Shown: piece after piece, positions 35,340 to 46,321 of the stretch
Numbering within the stretch: position 1 is the first letter of the stretch
Layout: every line of letters starts with the position of its first letter
Assembly (NCBI GenBank): GCA_017506865.1
Contig: JAFCMP010000334.1
Location: 1,178,001-1,242,000, forward strand
DNA: 64,000 nt
From: Tribonema minus
Taxonomy: Eukaryota > Sar > Xanthophyceae > Tribonematales > Tribonemataceae
Direction of reading: 5' to 3'
Program-made: the position numbers and the translations under genes
The notes under the pieces: generated by a model
Told to the model about the DNA's origin: nothing
The model's database searches: none
What the model saw: the letters and a program-made list of their open reading frames with translations, nothing else

Positions 35340-38300
35340 ATGGCGCTTGATGACAAAGATTCGAACGCTGCGGCAGACATCGAGTCTGGGTTCGATGAGA
35401 GCGACGACAACGCAGACAGCGGAGTGGGTGCAGGGGCAGCGGCAGAAGAAGCAGCACCCAAGCCTGCCAAGAAGAAGCGAAAGCGAAAGAAAAAGAAGAA
35501 GGCTGTGAAGGACGCTGCACAGCTGCCCACGGATGCTGTCCCTGGTGCTCCAGAGCCTGCAGCTACGTCAGCACCAGGAGCAGCAGCAGCAGCAGCAGGA
35601 GCAGGAATCGACGACGGCGAGCAAGCACCGAGGCAGGACCCAGAGGCGAGTTGCGAAGCCTGTCCATGTCAGGGGGGGCTCTGTGGTGCATGTTTGGCAC
35701 TCGCACTGAGGATTGAAGTATCGCGCTATCCTATCTCAATGCCACTGCCCCGTTAAAGGAGGTTACACCACTGACTGTAGATAGCCCTCGCGCGGCTCGA
35801 CAGCACTGTTCTGCATTGGAGCAGCTGCAGCCAGATGACGCAGCAGCGGCAGCAGCAGCAGAAGGAGCAGCAGCAGCTCGGCCGTGTCCCATCCATCGAC
35901 ACCAAGTCTTGCAGTGCCAGCGCGGCTAGCCTAATGACCCGACCCCCGTCTCTTAGATGCTGTTGCTGGTGCTCTCTGCACCCGCCGTGACGTGCACCGC
36001 TGGCGCCACCAAGGTTCGAACACTGTCTCATCACAATACACATTTCCTTCCTCTGGCGCCGCGCAGCCGCCGCCCCCCGCCCGCGCGCGGCGCGACGCGC
36101 AGCGGCACCAGCAGCCGCAGCAGCGGCAGCAGCAGCCGCAGCAGCAGCAGCCGCAGCAGCGGCAGCAGCAGCAGCAGCAGCTCTCCGGCAAGCGCAGGAG
36201 AGCGGACGAGGAGACGGAGGCGGGCGGCGACAGAAAACGGCCGTACGTGCCTAGAGAGTCTGCGGCGAAGGCGGCAGGCGCGCGGGGCGCAGTTTTGCAG
36301 GCGCCGCAGGGGGGCGGGAGGGTGATGGGGGCGGCGGCGGCGCGCGTGGGGTGGGGCGGCGCGCCGCGCGAGCCGCAGCCGCGCAGCGTCGGCAACGGCA
36401 GCTACCCGTCGTACTACGACAAGTGAGTGCGCTTTGTGATTGCGCGTGCGCCGACGAGCGATCACATCAGTACTTTGGCAGCAGTGGAGTGCCGTGTGCG
36501 CACGTATGCGCATGCACGGGGCAGGTGCGCGGAGCGGCGTGCGCAGTGCCGGCTCGGTGAGCCACGCTGAGCGTTCTGCGCCCGGCCTCACGCAGCGCTC
36601 CAGCGGTCCATTGGCGGCGTAGGTGTAGGTGGGAACATCGTGTAGGTGGGAACATCAGCAGCGTACACAGGGCCGGATGGAGGGATGGCTAGCGTCCACT
36701 GGCAGGCGCGCGCAACGCTCGATGCCGATGCGTGATTCACCACCGTATTGCCGCAATGCGTATGTTCTGTGAGCGCCCAGGGTGGAATTTCCAGTGGCAA
36801 CGGGTCAGAGCGAGTGTCCGTGTCCGCGTGCGCGGCCTTCGCCGCTTGGCGATCCGCCTTGACCCTACTCCTAGGGTTAGGGTTAGGTTTAGCGACACGG
36901 ACCCCCACATGTCAATGCGGCGCGTGCTGTGCATGTTAAGCGCGTGCAGCCGCCGCGCGCAGCTCTCCGCGACACGCTGCAACGCGTATGCCGACTATCA
37001 TACTTTCAAGTAGCGCGTCGTACCTGGCGTCACGGGTCGGCGCTCGCTCGCTGCTCCCGCCGCCGCAACCACTCCCGCACCTGGCTTCGACTGCGATGCG
37101 TGCCGCGCCACACGATGTCACGGCAATTGAACTTTTGATGGTGACGCCGCCGCCGCGCCGGCAGCGGCTCCCGCGCTGCGCATCACCGGCAGGGCGCCGC
37201 CTGGGTGCGCCAGGCGCACCGACGCGAGGGCGGGCGCGGGGCGTCGCAGGCCACTGAGCGTTGTAAGGGCATTGTGAGCGGCTCTCGCGCGGCTGTCTCG
37301 GGGCGCGTGGCGCAGGCCCTCGCATCAGGGCTAGGGTTGGGGTTGAAAGCGCGGCTGGATGCGCGCATACAAATAGCACTTTTCGTGCGCATCCAGGGAC
37401 GTCGGTGCGCGGCCGTCACGCGCTGAAACCGCTGCTCGGCGGGAGAGATGGGAGCGGCTGCTGTATTGCGTCGGCGGACCTGAAGCACAACATTTGTGAT
37501 ACTTCGAGATCGTCGATTTGCTGCGCATGGACCGCAATGGTGCGGTCCGTGACACTGTTTGCTGCAGCAGCGGCCAATGCTGTCGCCCCTCACTGCGCGA
37601 CTGTCATCATTGCTCGATGCAGGCGGCACGTGCTTGGCAGGGGCGGCGCGGGGCTGGACGATCCGCGCCTGCCGCTGCTCAAGGGGGAGTGGTTTAAGGG
37701 CAAGAGGTAAGCATGTACATATCGTGGGGGTCAAATATATGCTCAACTTCAAGTTTCAGTACATGCACCTGCTGTAGGGGAAGTGGTTTCGGGGGCAAGA
37801 GGTCGGTGCGTAGGTGTAGGCAGGTAGGTGCAATAGGTAGACCGTTGAGGTTGAAGTTGCACGTTGTCAAGTAGGTAGAACGAGCGCGCCCGCGGGCACG
37901 GTTGGTTGTACACGGTCCTCGGCGCATTGTACATGCAGTGTATGCGTATTGCAGCCCAGCGGGAGTGGTTCAAGGATAAAAGGTAGGTATGCACGTGTGT
38001 TTATGCCGGTAGGTAGGTGGGCCGTACAAGCTGCAGCGTGCCTGTGCATTCAAACCCGCCCTTGGGGTTAGGGTTCGCGTTAGAGTCAGGATTAGGGTGA
38101 GGGTTGGTATGTATGCGGGTGTATGCCAGTAAGTAGGTAGGCAGGCAGGTGGAGGGATTGGCACTCGCTGCAGCGTGCCCATGAAGTCAGGGTCGTTGCG
38201 ATATTGTGGGCCCGTGAATGGGAGGGAGGGGGGCTTGCGTCAGACCCCTCCCCCCTCCCCCCCCCGCTTGGATTAGGGTGAGGGTCAGGGGCACGCACCG

Positions 38301-38982
38301 AACTGCGAGGGAGACAGAAGCAATGGTGCGCAGAGCAGCTCTGACTATAGTAGACAAATTGCGACGCGCTGCGCACACGGTTCGAGCCTTGCCAAGTACA
38401 AGTTTCGAGACTTTGTCTTGTACCGTACTTCGAAGAAGTACGATACATTGAGGGCCCAACAGCGGCGCATCCCCCCACAGCGTAATTCGAATTCGAGAAT
38501 GTATTCTCCACCATCGTCCGCTCCTGCCGTTGCTCCGCAGGTCAAGTGCCGCCTTAGCACCGCGCGTGCGCTTTGCCCTGCGTGGTCATCGAGCACCTCT
38601 GGTCCGTCAGCGGCAGAAGCGGCAGATAGGATGCTTCAAACCTGTTGTTGAAGTAGCACCATGCACTCGCTCGCGTGCGGCCCTGCTGCCGCCGCCGCCG
38701 CCGCCGCCTCGCACGCACACGACGTCGGTGGCGAGGGTTCTTGCTGTAGGTGTGCAGTATCATGCGTGCTGCTGACCGCCGCCGCCGCTGCCGCTGCCGC
38801 TGCCGCCGCCGCCGCCGCTGCCGCCGTCCGCGCAGGTGCCTCGACATCGGCTGCAACGCCGGGGTGTTCACGCTGGCGATGGCGCGCCGCCTCGCACCGC
38901 TGTCAATACTGGGTGTGGACCTCGACGCCGACCTCATTGCTCAGGTGTTGCCGCGCTCAAGGTGTCGCGAATGAGCATGCAC

Positions 38983-39017
<35 letters not shown>

Positions 39018-42000
39018 CATATATATGTATGGTGCTGCGGCGACGCCGCGGAGGAGGCACTGCAGAGAGCGCCGCCGGTTTTCCCGCGGTGCGCCGGCAG
39101 CAGCGCCGGCTCGCGACCTGGGCAGCGGAACCGAAACCTAACCCTAACCCTAGCTTGCAGCAACACTCAGGCGGTAAGCGTTCCGCTGTCACCGCGGCCA
39201 CCCCCGCGATGACGTGCGAAGCGCCACGCGATTGGCGCAACCCAACTCGCAGCCTTGTGCGCGTACGTGTGTTGAAATCTCGTGTTGAATTTGAGGGCGC
39301 CTTGCCAGTCACCCCTGCGAGCTCCGCTCCGTTTCAGCCCCCCCTGCAACCCCCGCCTGCGCACGCCGCGTGGCGCTTCGCACGTCGGACAGCGCGACTT
39401 GCCTCGCACCCGTCACCGCGCGCGTGCATGCATGTGAGGTTCAGTGTTGAAGTTTGGGTTGTCGTGCCAGTCATGTGACTCTCCCCGTTTACGCGCACGC
39501 GCCCTGCCTGAGCCCCTGCCCCTTGTCGATAGCAGCCCCGCCCCCCCCGTGTGTTCTCGGCAAGCATGACTGTGATGCGGGTGCTGGTCTGCAGTGCTGG
39601 CGCCGTGTTGCCTGCAACACTGAGAAGCGCGCTGTCATGTGTGCCGCTAGTGTGTGAACGCTGCGGCTTCCAGAAGCGCGATCCCCCTGAGGCTTGGCCG
39701 CACCATCCAATGTGCCACCACCCTCGCGCACGCGCTGCGTTGAAGCCCGGGAGGGTTAGGGTTTGCATTAGGGTCTCCTGACAGGAGATGCGTGTCAGCT
39801 TGTCGCAATCGCCTTCAGCCCGCAGTCCGCCCGGCACCTGCGCTCAGCGCGCCAGCGCACAGCTGTCAACACATGAGTTCATGAATGAAATCGCCTCGCC
39901 GCTGGCCTCCTGCAACACGGCCACCTCGCTTCACAATAAAACCGCAGAGTTGAGAAGCCTTCAGAGAAGGCGTGACAATTGACGTGACAATTGACGCTTC
40001 TCACCTAAAATCACACCTGTGTCTGCGCCCTCGCAGGCCGACGCGCAGCGGACGCAGGCGCTGTCGGAGGCGCAGAAGCGCAACGTGCTGCCCATGCTGC
40101 CGCGCGCGCTCCGGCAGGTGAGCAGGGGAACGGTATTGCGAACAGTCTGCGGAACAGTGCTCAAACCCGGTCTTGCCTTGACCCGCCGTGCGCCACGACG
40201 TCTGCAGCGTCAATCAAGGGCACGGCCCATGCAGTAGCTTCGGGAGCGTTGCCGCAGAATCACGTCTTTGAGCTCGTGCGCCAGCGCAACGGCCGTCGCG
40301 GCAAGGCTTATTTCATGCTCCCCCGCGCGCTCCGGCAGGTGAGCAGCGTCGGGAACAGCACTGAGAACAGTGCTGGGACCCAGTCGTGTCTCGCCCCGCC
40401 GTGTGCCACGGCATCTGCACCATCAATCGGAGGCAGTCAGTCCCATGCAGTCGTGGGGGCGTCACTTCTTGAACCTCTGCGCCAGCACGGCGGCTGTCGC
40501 GTCGGGGCGTATTGTACGCAGCGCGCGCACGCTCCGGCGGTTGGGCAGGCACGGGAATGATCCGGGCAACAGTCTTCGGAACGGTGCCCGCCCCTGTTCC
40601 GTGGCGCGCATGCCACTGCAGCGCCACTGAAAGGGCAGTATGATGCAGCGGCAGGAGCGTTGCAGTTGAAGTGGGTATTTCAGCTGCTGTCGCGCAGAGG
40701 CCGGCATGTGTAGGTCTGACACAGGCGAGTACTGCCTTCAGCGCTTCAGCGATTGCGGGAACACTCGCAAACGATATTTCGACTTGATCTATGCGCTATA
40801 CATGGATGTCAGCCTTTGTGTTTCCAGCAACGCGTGCGAACCAATGAGCGCGCCTGAGCCTGCCCCGCTGCGACCGCGCGCGCCGCAAACGCAGCCGGCG
40901 GGAGAGTCACCAGAGTTGAAGTTGATAGCTCATCGCATTCCACGCTGTATATGTACAGGGATGTTCGTTAATCAGTAGTATTTCCAGGAGTGCACGCGTA
41001 CTCCAGCACTGCGCGAGATCCGCCGAGTGCGCCTGAGCCTGCTCCTCTGTGGCCGCGCGCGCCGCAGACGGCGAAGCCTGCGGGAGACTCGCAGGAGAGT
41101 TGAAGACAGTGGTGTGATAATATATGTACACACGTACACACGAGCTCTACGATCTCTTGATTCTTTTTTCATACACATAAGAGTGTTGTATGTACAAGGC
41201 CTGCCTCCAGCGCTTCAGCGTTCGCGGGCACATTTGCAATCAATAGCTCATTGCAATCCATGCACTGTACGTGGTTGTTAGCGTTCGTTTTCCAGCAATA
41301 CTCGCGAACCGCCGAGCGCGCCTGAGCCCGCCCTTCTGCGACCGCGCGCGCCGCAGACGGCGAAGCCGGGGGGAGAGTCACAAGAGTTGAAGGTGCTGCG
41401 CGGCTGCACCTTCGCGGTCGCCGACTTCATGACGGAGGCGCACTGGGAGCGCGTGGCGGCGGTGAGCACTGAACGCATGTCATGGGAACAAATCAAAAGA
41501 TCGTAGAGCTCTAGGCGACAAGGTGTCGTTAACCGTCAAATTGAATTCCTTCCACCGATGACCGTGGTCGCTGCTGCTGCGGAAGTTGACCATGAGTCAA
41601 ACAGTGCCACCATATCCACAGTGGTCAAAAGACTTCTGTGTGCCAAGCTTTTCAGCGTTCATGATGACTAGCGCTGATGTACGCTGTGATGGCGGTGGTC
41701 GGGCACGGGATGCGGTGCCGGCGTTGTTTATAAAAGAGTCACGTGTTTCTGTGTGTTCGTTTGCGCCGCTGGAGGGGGCCTTATCATTCGCAGACACTCA
41801 CTCGTTAAGCGCATCCCATCAGTGCACTATCGCGCACCTAGCTGTCGCAGGCGGTGAGGGGAGCCTCTAGGGTGTGTCAGCGTGCTCGCGTGACTCGCTT
41901 GCGGACTTGATTGCAGACGGATGCGCCACGTTCGAGGCACCTGCAGGTCACACCTGCGTTGTTGCACCCCCCCCCCCCTATCACAACTAATCCTAACTCT

Positions 42001-44671
42001 GTTCCTAACCCTAATCCTGTCGCAGGGGGACGCGGCAGCGGCTCAGCAGGGGCACGGCACGGGCGCGCCGGCCCCCTTCGATGTGATCTGCGCCTTCAGC
42101 GTGACCAAGTGGGTGCACCTCACGGGGGGCGACGCCGCCATACGTGCCTTCTTTAAGAAGGTGATGTGCCCTTTGCGCCTTCTTCAACAAGGTCCCCTTT
42201 GCGCCTTCCTTAAGAAGGTGACGTGCCATACACACTCTCTTCAAGAAGGTGACGCGCCCTTTGCATGTTCTTCAAGAAGCTGACGTGCCATACACACCTT
42301 CTTCAAAAAGGTGACGTGCCCTGTGCATCCTTCTTGAACATGGCGACGTGCTGCCGCGGCAGCGCTCGCCGTGCCCGTAGCCGGTACTGCGCCCCCGCGT
42401 TGTCCCACCAGCTTGTTTCAGTGCGATGCGCGTCAGACACGCCGCGCGTGCTGAGGCTCGGGAGCCGCGTGCCCGAAGCGCACTTAGTTCTGTCTCTGCT
42501 GCTTCTTTGAAGTGATTGTTCCGTGCAATGTGCCATAAGCAGTGTCGTGGGCAGTGGAGGCTCGGATGTGGACGAGCTTTTTTTTTTTCTGTTCTTGAGG
42601 CCAACGTGGCTCACGTTTTAGGGTTAGGGTTAGGGTTAGGGTTAGGGTTAGGGTTAGGGTTAGGATTTCCTCATCTGATCCTAGACCTCATCCTGGCCCT
42701 GAGCCTCCGCCGTGCACCACACGGTGTGCGCCGCCTGCATTCGCCGGCTGCGGGCGCTGCCGCTCATGAGTCTGGTAGGTATACGTGGCGCGTGCTGCCT
42801 CGGCCGGTGCTGCTCGCGCGACGGCCGTCAGGGGCGGCACCCGCGGCTGCTGGCTGACTGGGCGTTGCCGCGCACCGCTCTTGCGCGGCAGCATCAGCGG
42901 CGGCGGCAGCAGCGGCGGCAGAGTGCGCAGCACCCCGCGCGCGGCGAACCTTCCCGTCTCGCTTCGCCGCGCCTGACGACAACAGCCGACGCCCATCGAA
43001 CCGCGGACCGGCAGCTCGTTGTTTGATGATAATATGTTACATTGTGAATCCGCTGCACTGACAGCAGTCTTGGCGTCGTGTCCGCGCGTCGTCGTGCAGG
43101 TGCACGAGCTGCTGGCGCCTGGCGGCGCGTTCGTCCTCGAGGCGCAGCCGTGGCGGTCGTACAGCAAGTGAGTGAGAGCGCGCCGCACCGCACCACCGTT
43201 TACATGGTGAACTGATGTTTTCGTCGAGTTTCGGGTTAAGATGAGGGTTAGGGTTAAGGGGACCCTGCGAGTCTGTATGTGCAGTCGCTCGAAGCTGTTG
43301 CGGTGTTTCGCTTTTGCCGGTGCGTGCCTGAGGAGTGCTGCTACACGAGACGTCAGAGCGCTGTCGACTCGTTTGAGCGCTGTGACACTGCGCCGAAATC
43401 GTCGTTGTGTCGCGTGTCCGTTGTTGCGTGGCGACCCACGCTCAGCTCGCACGTAAGCTGAGTCACTGAAAGCGTGCCAAAATGCAAGCGCGTATTGACA
43501 TGCAGTGATCAAGCAGTGCGTGCCTCGCGGCGCGGTTGTGCCGCAATCTTTTGCCAACCGCTGCGGCGGCATCGCAGCGCGCGTCGATGCGCAAGTCCAC
43601 GTCTCTTTCAGAGGCGGCCCTAAATCTGACCGCATCCCTGCCCCTGGACTCGTGCTCACGACTCGTGACTCGATCCTCGCTGCGCCCTGTGCGCGCCGCC
43701 GCCTGCAGCGTAGGAACAACGCACGAGCGCAAAGACCGCCGTCGACCATGTCTCAATCAGAGCGGCCACAACCCTAAGCCCTAACCCTACGCCTGACCTC
43801 GTGCTCAGACTCGCGACGCGGTCCGCTCCGCGGCGGCTTCAACCCCTGACCCTGACCCCTGAACCTGTGCTCACGACTTGCGACTCGCGACTCGATCCCT
43901 CCCCCGCCGCCATGCAGAAACAAGAACACGAGCGCGCAGACCGCGGCCAATTATGAGGCCATACAGCTGGGGCCCGCCAATTTCAAGGAGTACCTGCTGA
44001 GTGGCGAGGTGAGTTAAGCAGGGCTAAGGCTAGCAGCAGCAGCAGCGCTCAGGCCTGACGCAGCATGTGCGTGCGTACGGATATGTATCATCACCACGAC
44101 AAAGGTCAACTTGAAGTCCGATCGTGTGAGGCGCCCAGCGCAGAGGCGCGTGGCACACGCCGCTGCATGGATCAAGTGCCGCCCTCGCTGAAAGCGTCGT
44201 GCTGCACCCTGGCGCATGGGCATAGGCCGCAACGCCTGCGAGTTTCCGGCAGTGCCGACCTACTTGGTCACAGCTGCACCACCTGAAACTCTTTCAAGCA
44301 TCTGGCAAGGCAGGCCGTGCGGCGCGATTTCGCGCACGGGTTTGCCAGGCCCACTGTGTCGGAAAGATTGGCGGCGCCGGCAGAGAGTCGGGTGATTGCG
44401 CAGAGTCAGATCACTTTATACTGATGGTTTATGCTTTGATGCACACAACAGCCTGCTGCATTTCCGAAGGACACATGCATGAAACTTGTGCTTAAGTAGC
44501 ACCACACGCGTCTCATCGTAGCCGTCAACACCCACTACGTTCCTCCCAATGACCCCCCCCCTGCTGCCTCGTTGGTGTGCGCAGGGGGGCTTCACAAGCT
44601 GCATCGATGCTGGAGTGCCCGCCGGAGTGAGCAAGGGGTTCCGACGCGAAATTAGAGTGTACTTCAAGTGA
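35340..44671 (+). CDS. BIN3: Bin3/MePCE-family RNA cap methyltransferase
   Basis: Bin3 enzymes methylate the 5' phosphate of small RNAs such as 7SK, using S-adenosylmethionine. Ten exons: 35340..35645, 36067..36422, 37641..37706, 38836..38944, 40037..40117, 41357..41461, 42026..42160, 43100..43167, 43918..44008 and 44585..44671, giving 467 residues. Phases match throughout; stop TGA. Family blocks appear in order: NGSYPSYYDK, LLKGEWFKGKR, CLDIGCNAGVFTLAMARR (SAM site, from 244), FDVICAFSVTKWVHL, APGGAFVLEAQPWRSY, NYEAIQLGPANFKEYLL and SKGFRREIRVYF. The N-terminal 220 residues are disordered with a Lys/Arg run (about 40-55) and Gln repeats. Exon 1 joins by a GC-AG intron and is less certain; it could be a separate small gene. 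Total span is 9.3 kb, mostly repeat-rich introns. Confidence 0.9.
36870..36890 (+). repeat. Telomere-type TTAGGG repeat in Bin3 intron 2
   Basis: Short degenerate TTAGGG array inside the intron. Confidence 0.8.
37681..37983 (+). repeat. Tandem copies of the Bin3 exon 3 donor edge
   Basis: The exon end encoding KGEWFKGKR recurs twice in intron 3, at 37777..37801 (reading GKWFRGQE) and about 37961..37982 (reading REWFKDKR). Each copy is followed by GT and preceded by an AG (TAG and CAG), so each looks like a small potential exon. GTAGGT-rich spacers between them also repeat to about 38200. Confidence 0.85.
38981..39030. repeat. (AT)n microsatellite
   Basis: Alternating AT/TATG tract of about 50 bp, 36 bp after the donor of Bin3 exon 4. 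It could form a hairpin in the transcript. Confidence 0.9.
39136..39153 (-). repeat. Telomere-type repeat in Bin3 intron 4
   Basis: Three CCCTAA-type units in tandem inside the intron. Confidence 0.8.
40037..40560 (+). repeat. Tandem copies of Bin3 exon 5
   Basis: The exon end CGCGCGCTCCGGCAG plus GTGAGCA is repeated with its donor at about 40322..40339, and more loosely near 40525-40545. The spacers share GTCTTTGAGC/GTCACTTCTTGAACC and GCGCCAGC blocks about 200 bp apart. Confidence 0.8.
40840..41390 (+). repeat. Tandem copies of the Bin3 exon 6 acceptor edge
   Basis: Three copies start near 40840, 41012 and 41299. Each carries GCGCGCGCCGCA(G/A)ACG and a GGGAGAGTC.CAAGAGTTGAAG-like block; the third holds the real acceptor at 41356 and exon 6. 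Confidence 0.85.
42146..42352 (+). repeat. Short tandem copies of the Bin3 exon 7 donor edge
   Basis: Seven copies of a roughly 30-bp unit repeat the exon end (CTTCTTTAAGAAG, reading FFKK) and the donor GTGA(T/C)G. Several copies keep an intact GT donor. Confidence 0.92.
42618..42664 (+). repeat. Interstitial telomere-type (TTAGGG)7 array
   Basis: Seven perfect TTAGGG units plus a partial one lie in intron 7 of the Bin3 gene. This is the longest of many such motifs in the window. Confidence 0.97.
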
Positions 44672-46321
44672 CGCAGGCGACTGGCTTCGTGTACGTAGCG
44701 CTTGGTCACACGCAACAGACGCGCGGCTGAAAGGCCACTGCACGGCGCTGCGAAGTCCGCGCGCTGTGCGCGCAGTCTCATGGCGACGCCGCGTGTGCGA
44801 CGCGTACAGCGCTTTGCGGCGGATAGAGGAGCGTCACATCTTTGTGTGCAGCGCTCACCAAACGTGGTGCCCCTAACGCGCCTGTGACATGCGTACATGT
44901 CGTGGCACTGCAAGGAGTGTCACCACACCTGTTAGCTGCAGGGGATCGTGGTGCGTTGTTGGCGCATGCCAGCCCTGGCAGCGCACGCGCTGCTGCCAGA
45001 CTGCATATTGCAAGTCCGCGGGACGCATTCGTGCTATGTGTGTATGATCCACACATGGCGCCATTGTGAAACTGTCGTCAAATCCCACGATCCGTGCACA
45101 GGCAATCTGGCACATGAATGCTGTTGCCGTTTCTGCGCTATCTCGGCGTTTGCAATTGCTGCGTATTGACTCTGCCATGTGTATCATCACACGCAAGGAG
45201 TATGCCATGTAGAGCGCTGCCGAGATAGCTGAGATGTGCGTGCCAGTACTTTTTATTAATTCTCGCTCAGGGCGCGGAAAAGCCCAGATGAATGGCATCT
45301 AACTTGAAGCTTTCTGTACGGAATCTACATGTCGTGTGACAGTCTGAAAGCGTCTCAACGACAACCACTCAAACGCCGCCGCCGCCAAATGGCATCTCGG
45401 GATCCTCCCCTACGTCCTCCTCCATGTGCCCTCCCCCCCCGGATTCTGCCATGTGCGTCATGACACGGCCAGAGTGGGCCATGTGGAGCGCTGCCGACAG
45501 AGCCGAGCGTAAGCGCGCCAGGGCGATGCCCTTGAGAGCTTTAGGGCGCGCTCCTCCGGGCACTGCATCCTGCTGGCATACTCCATCGCCACAGCCTCCA
45601 GCAGCTTCCGCCCCTGTACTGTGTTTTTTTCTTATATGCCAGTGTACTGATCCGCGAACCGAACTCTTGCGCACTTTGAGTTACGGACAGGCTGTCTGTG
45701 CGTCTTGAGCCCTGGTGTGTGAAGCCATGATGACCTAGACAGGCGTCGCAGGTGAACAGCAGAGCAGCGGAAAGTCCGACTCGTTGCCTGGTGGTGGGCC
45801 ACAGCACGCAGTGCAAGGCCGACGGCAGGATGCGCACGCGCCCCGCTGTCAGCATATGAGAAGGCAAGGCGCACATGCGACCTGATCCAGACCAACGTGC
45901 GCGCAGTCAGGGCTCACCAGACAGATCTCAAGTACCCAATGGCGCGCCATCTGCCTCGCCTGTCTGCGCAGGCAGCAGCCGGCACTGGCTTGTCGGTTCA
46001 AAGGGTTGAGCGCGGATGTGCGCTTCGCGAAAGCCGCGCACAACGTCATATGGCATGGCGCTTGTGAGCCCCCCCCCGGGGTCCGGCGGCAGGTGGACAT
46101 GACACAGAGTGGTGATCAGAATGGTCACCTTCTACGTGGCCCATTGATCGGATAGATGATGTGCTTGGCAGATGCCCAGCAGGTTTTTGACAAGTTTTAG
46201 TTGCAATCAAGTGCGTTGCCTTATGAGAGGTGGTGCCTCTGCAGAATGCAGTTGCACAAGAAAACTGTTGGTGACACGCCAGAAAACCGTCAACTTCAAC
46301 TCTCGTCCACAAAATTACGCA
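44672..46321. other. Spacer between Bin3 and the ankyrin-like pseudogene
   Basis: No complete gene is seen. It contains a candidate minus-strand exon at 45369-45660 and a diverged copy of part of it near 45171-45238. Confidence 0.5.
45369..45660 (-). pseudogene. Candidate exon or exon fragment, family unknown
   Basis: The minus strand reads LLEAVAMEYASRMQCPEER in one frame and ARLRSALSAALHMAHSGRV followed by an acidic-Gly tail ending EDPEMPFGGGGV and TGA in another. Both look coding but need a frameshift or an unseen intron to join. A diverged copy of the second block (ISAALYMAYSLRVMIHMAES) lies at about 45171-45238. It may be the broken 3' end of a gene; I do not recognise it. Confidence 0.3.

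Noticed and set aside
42618..42664. Chromosome end
   Set aside because: The array is short, lies inside the Bin3 gene and is flanked by its exons on both sides.
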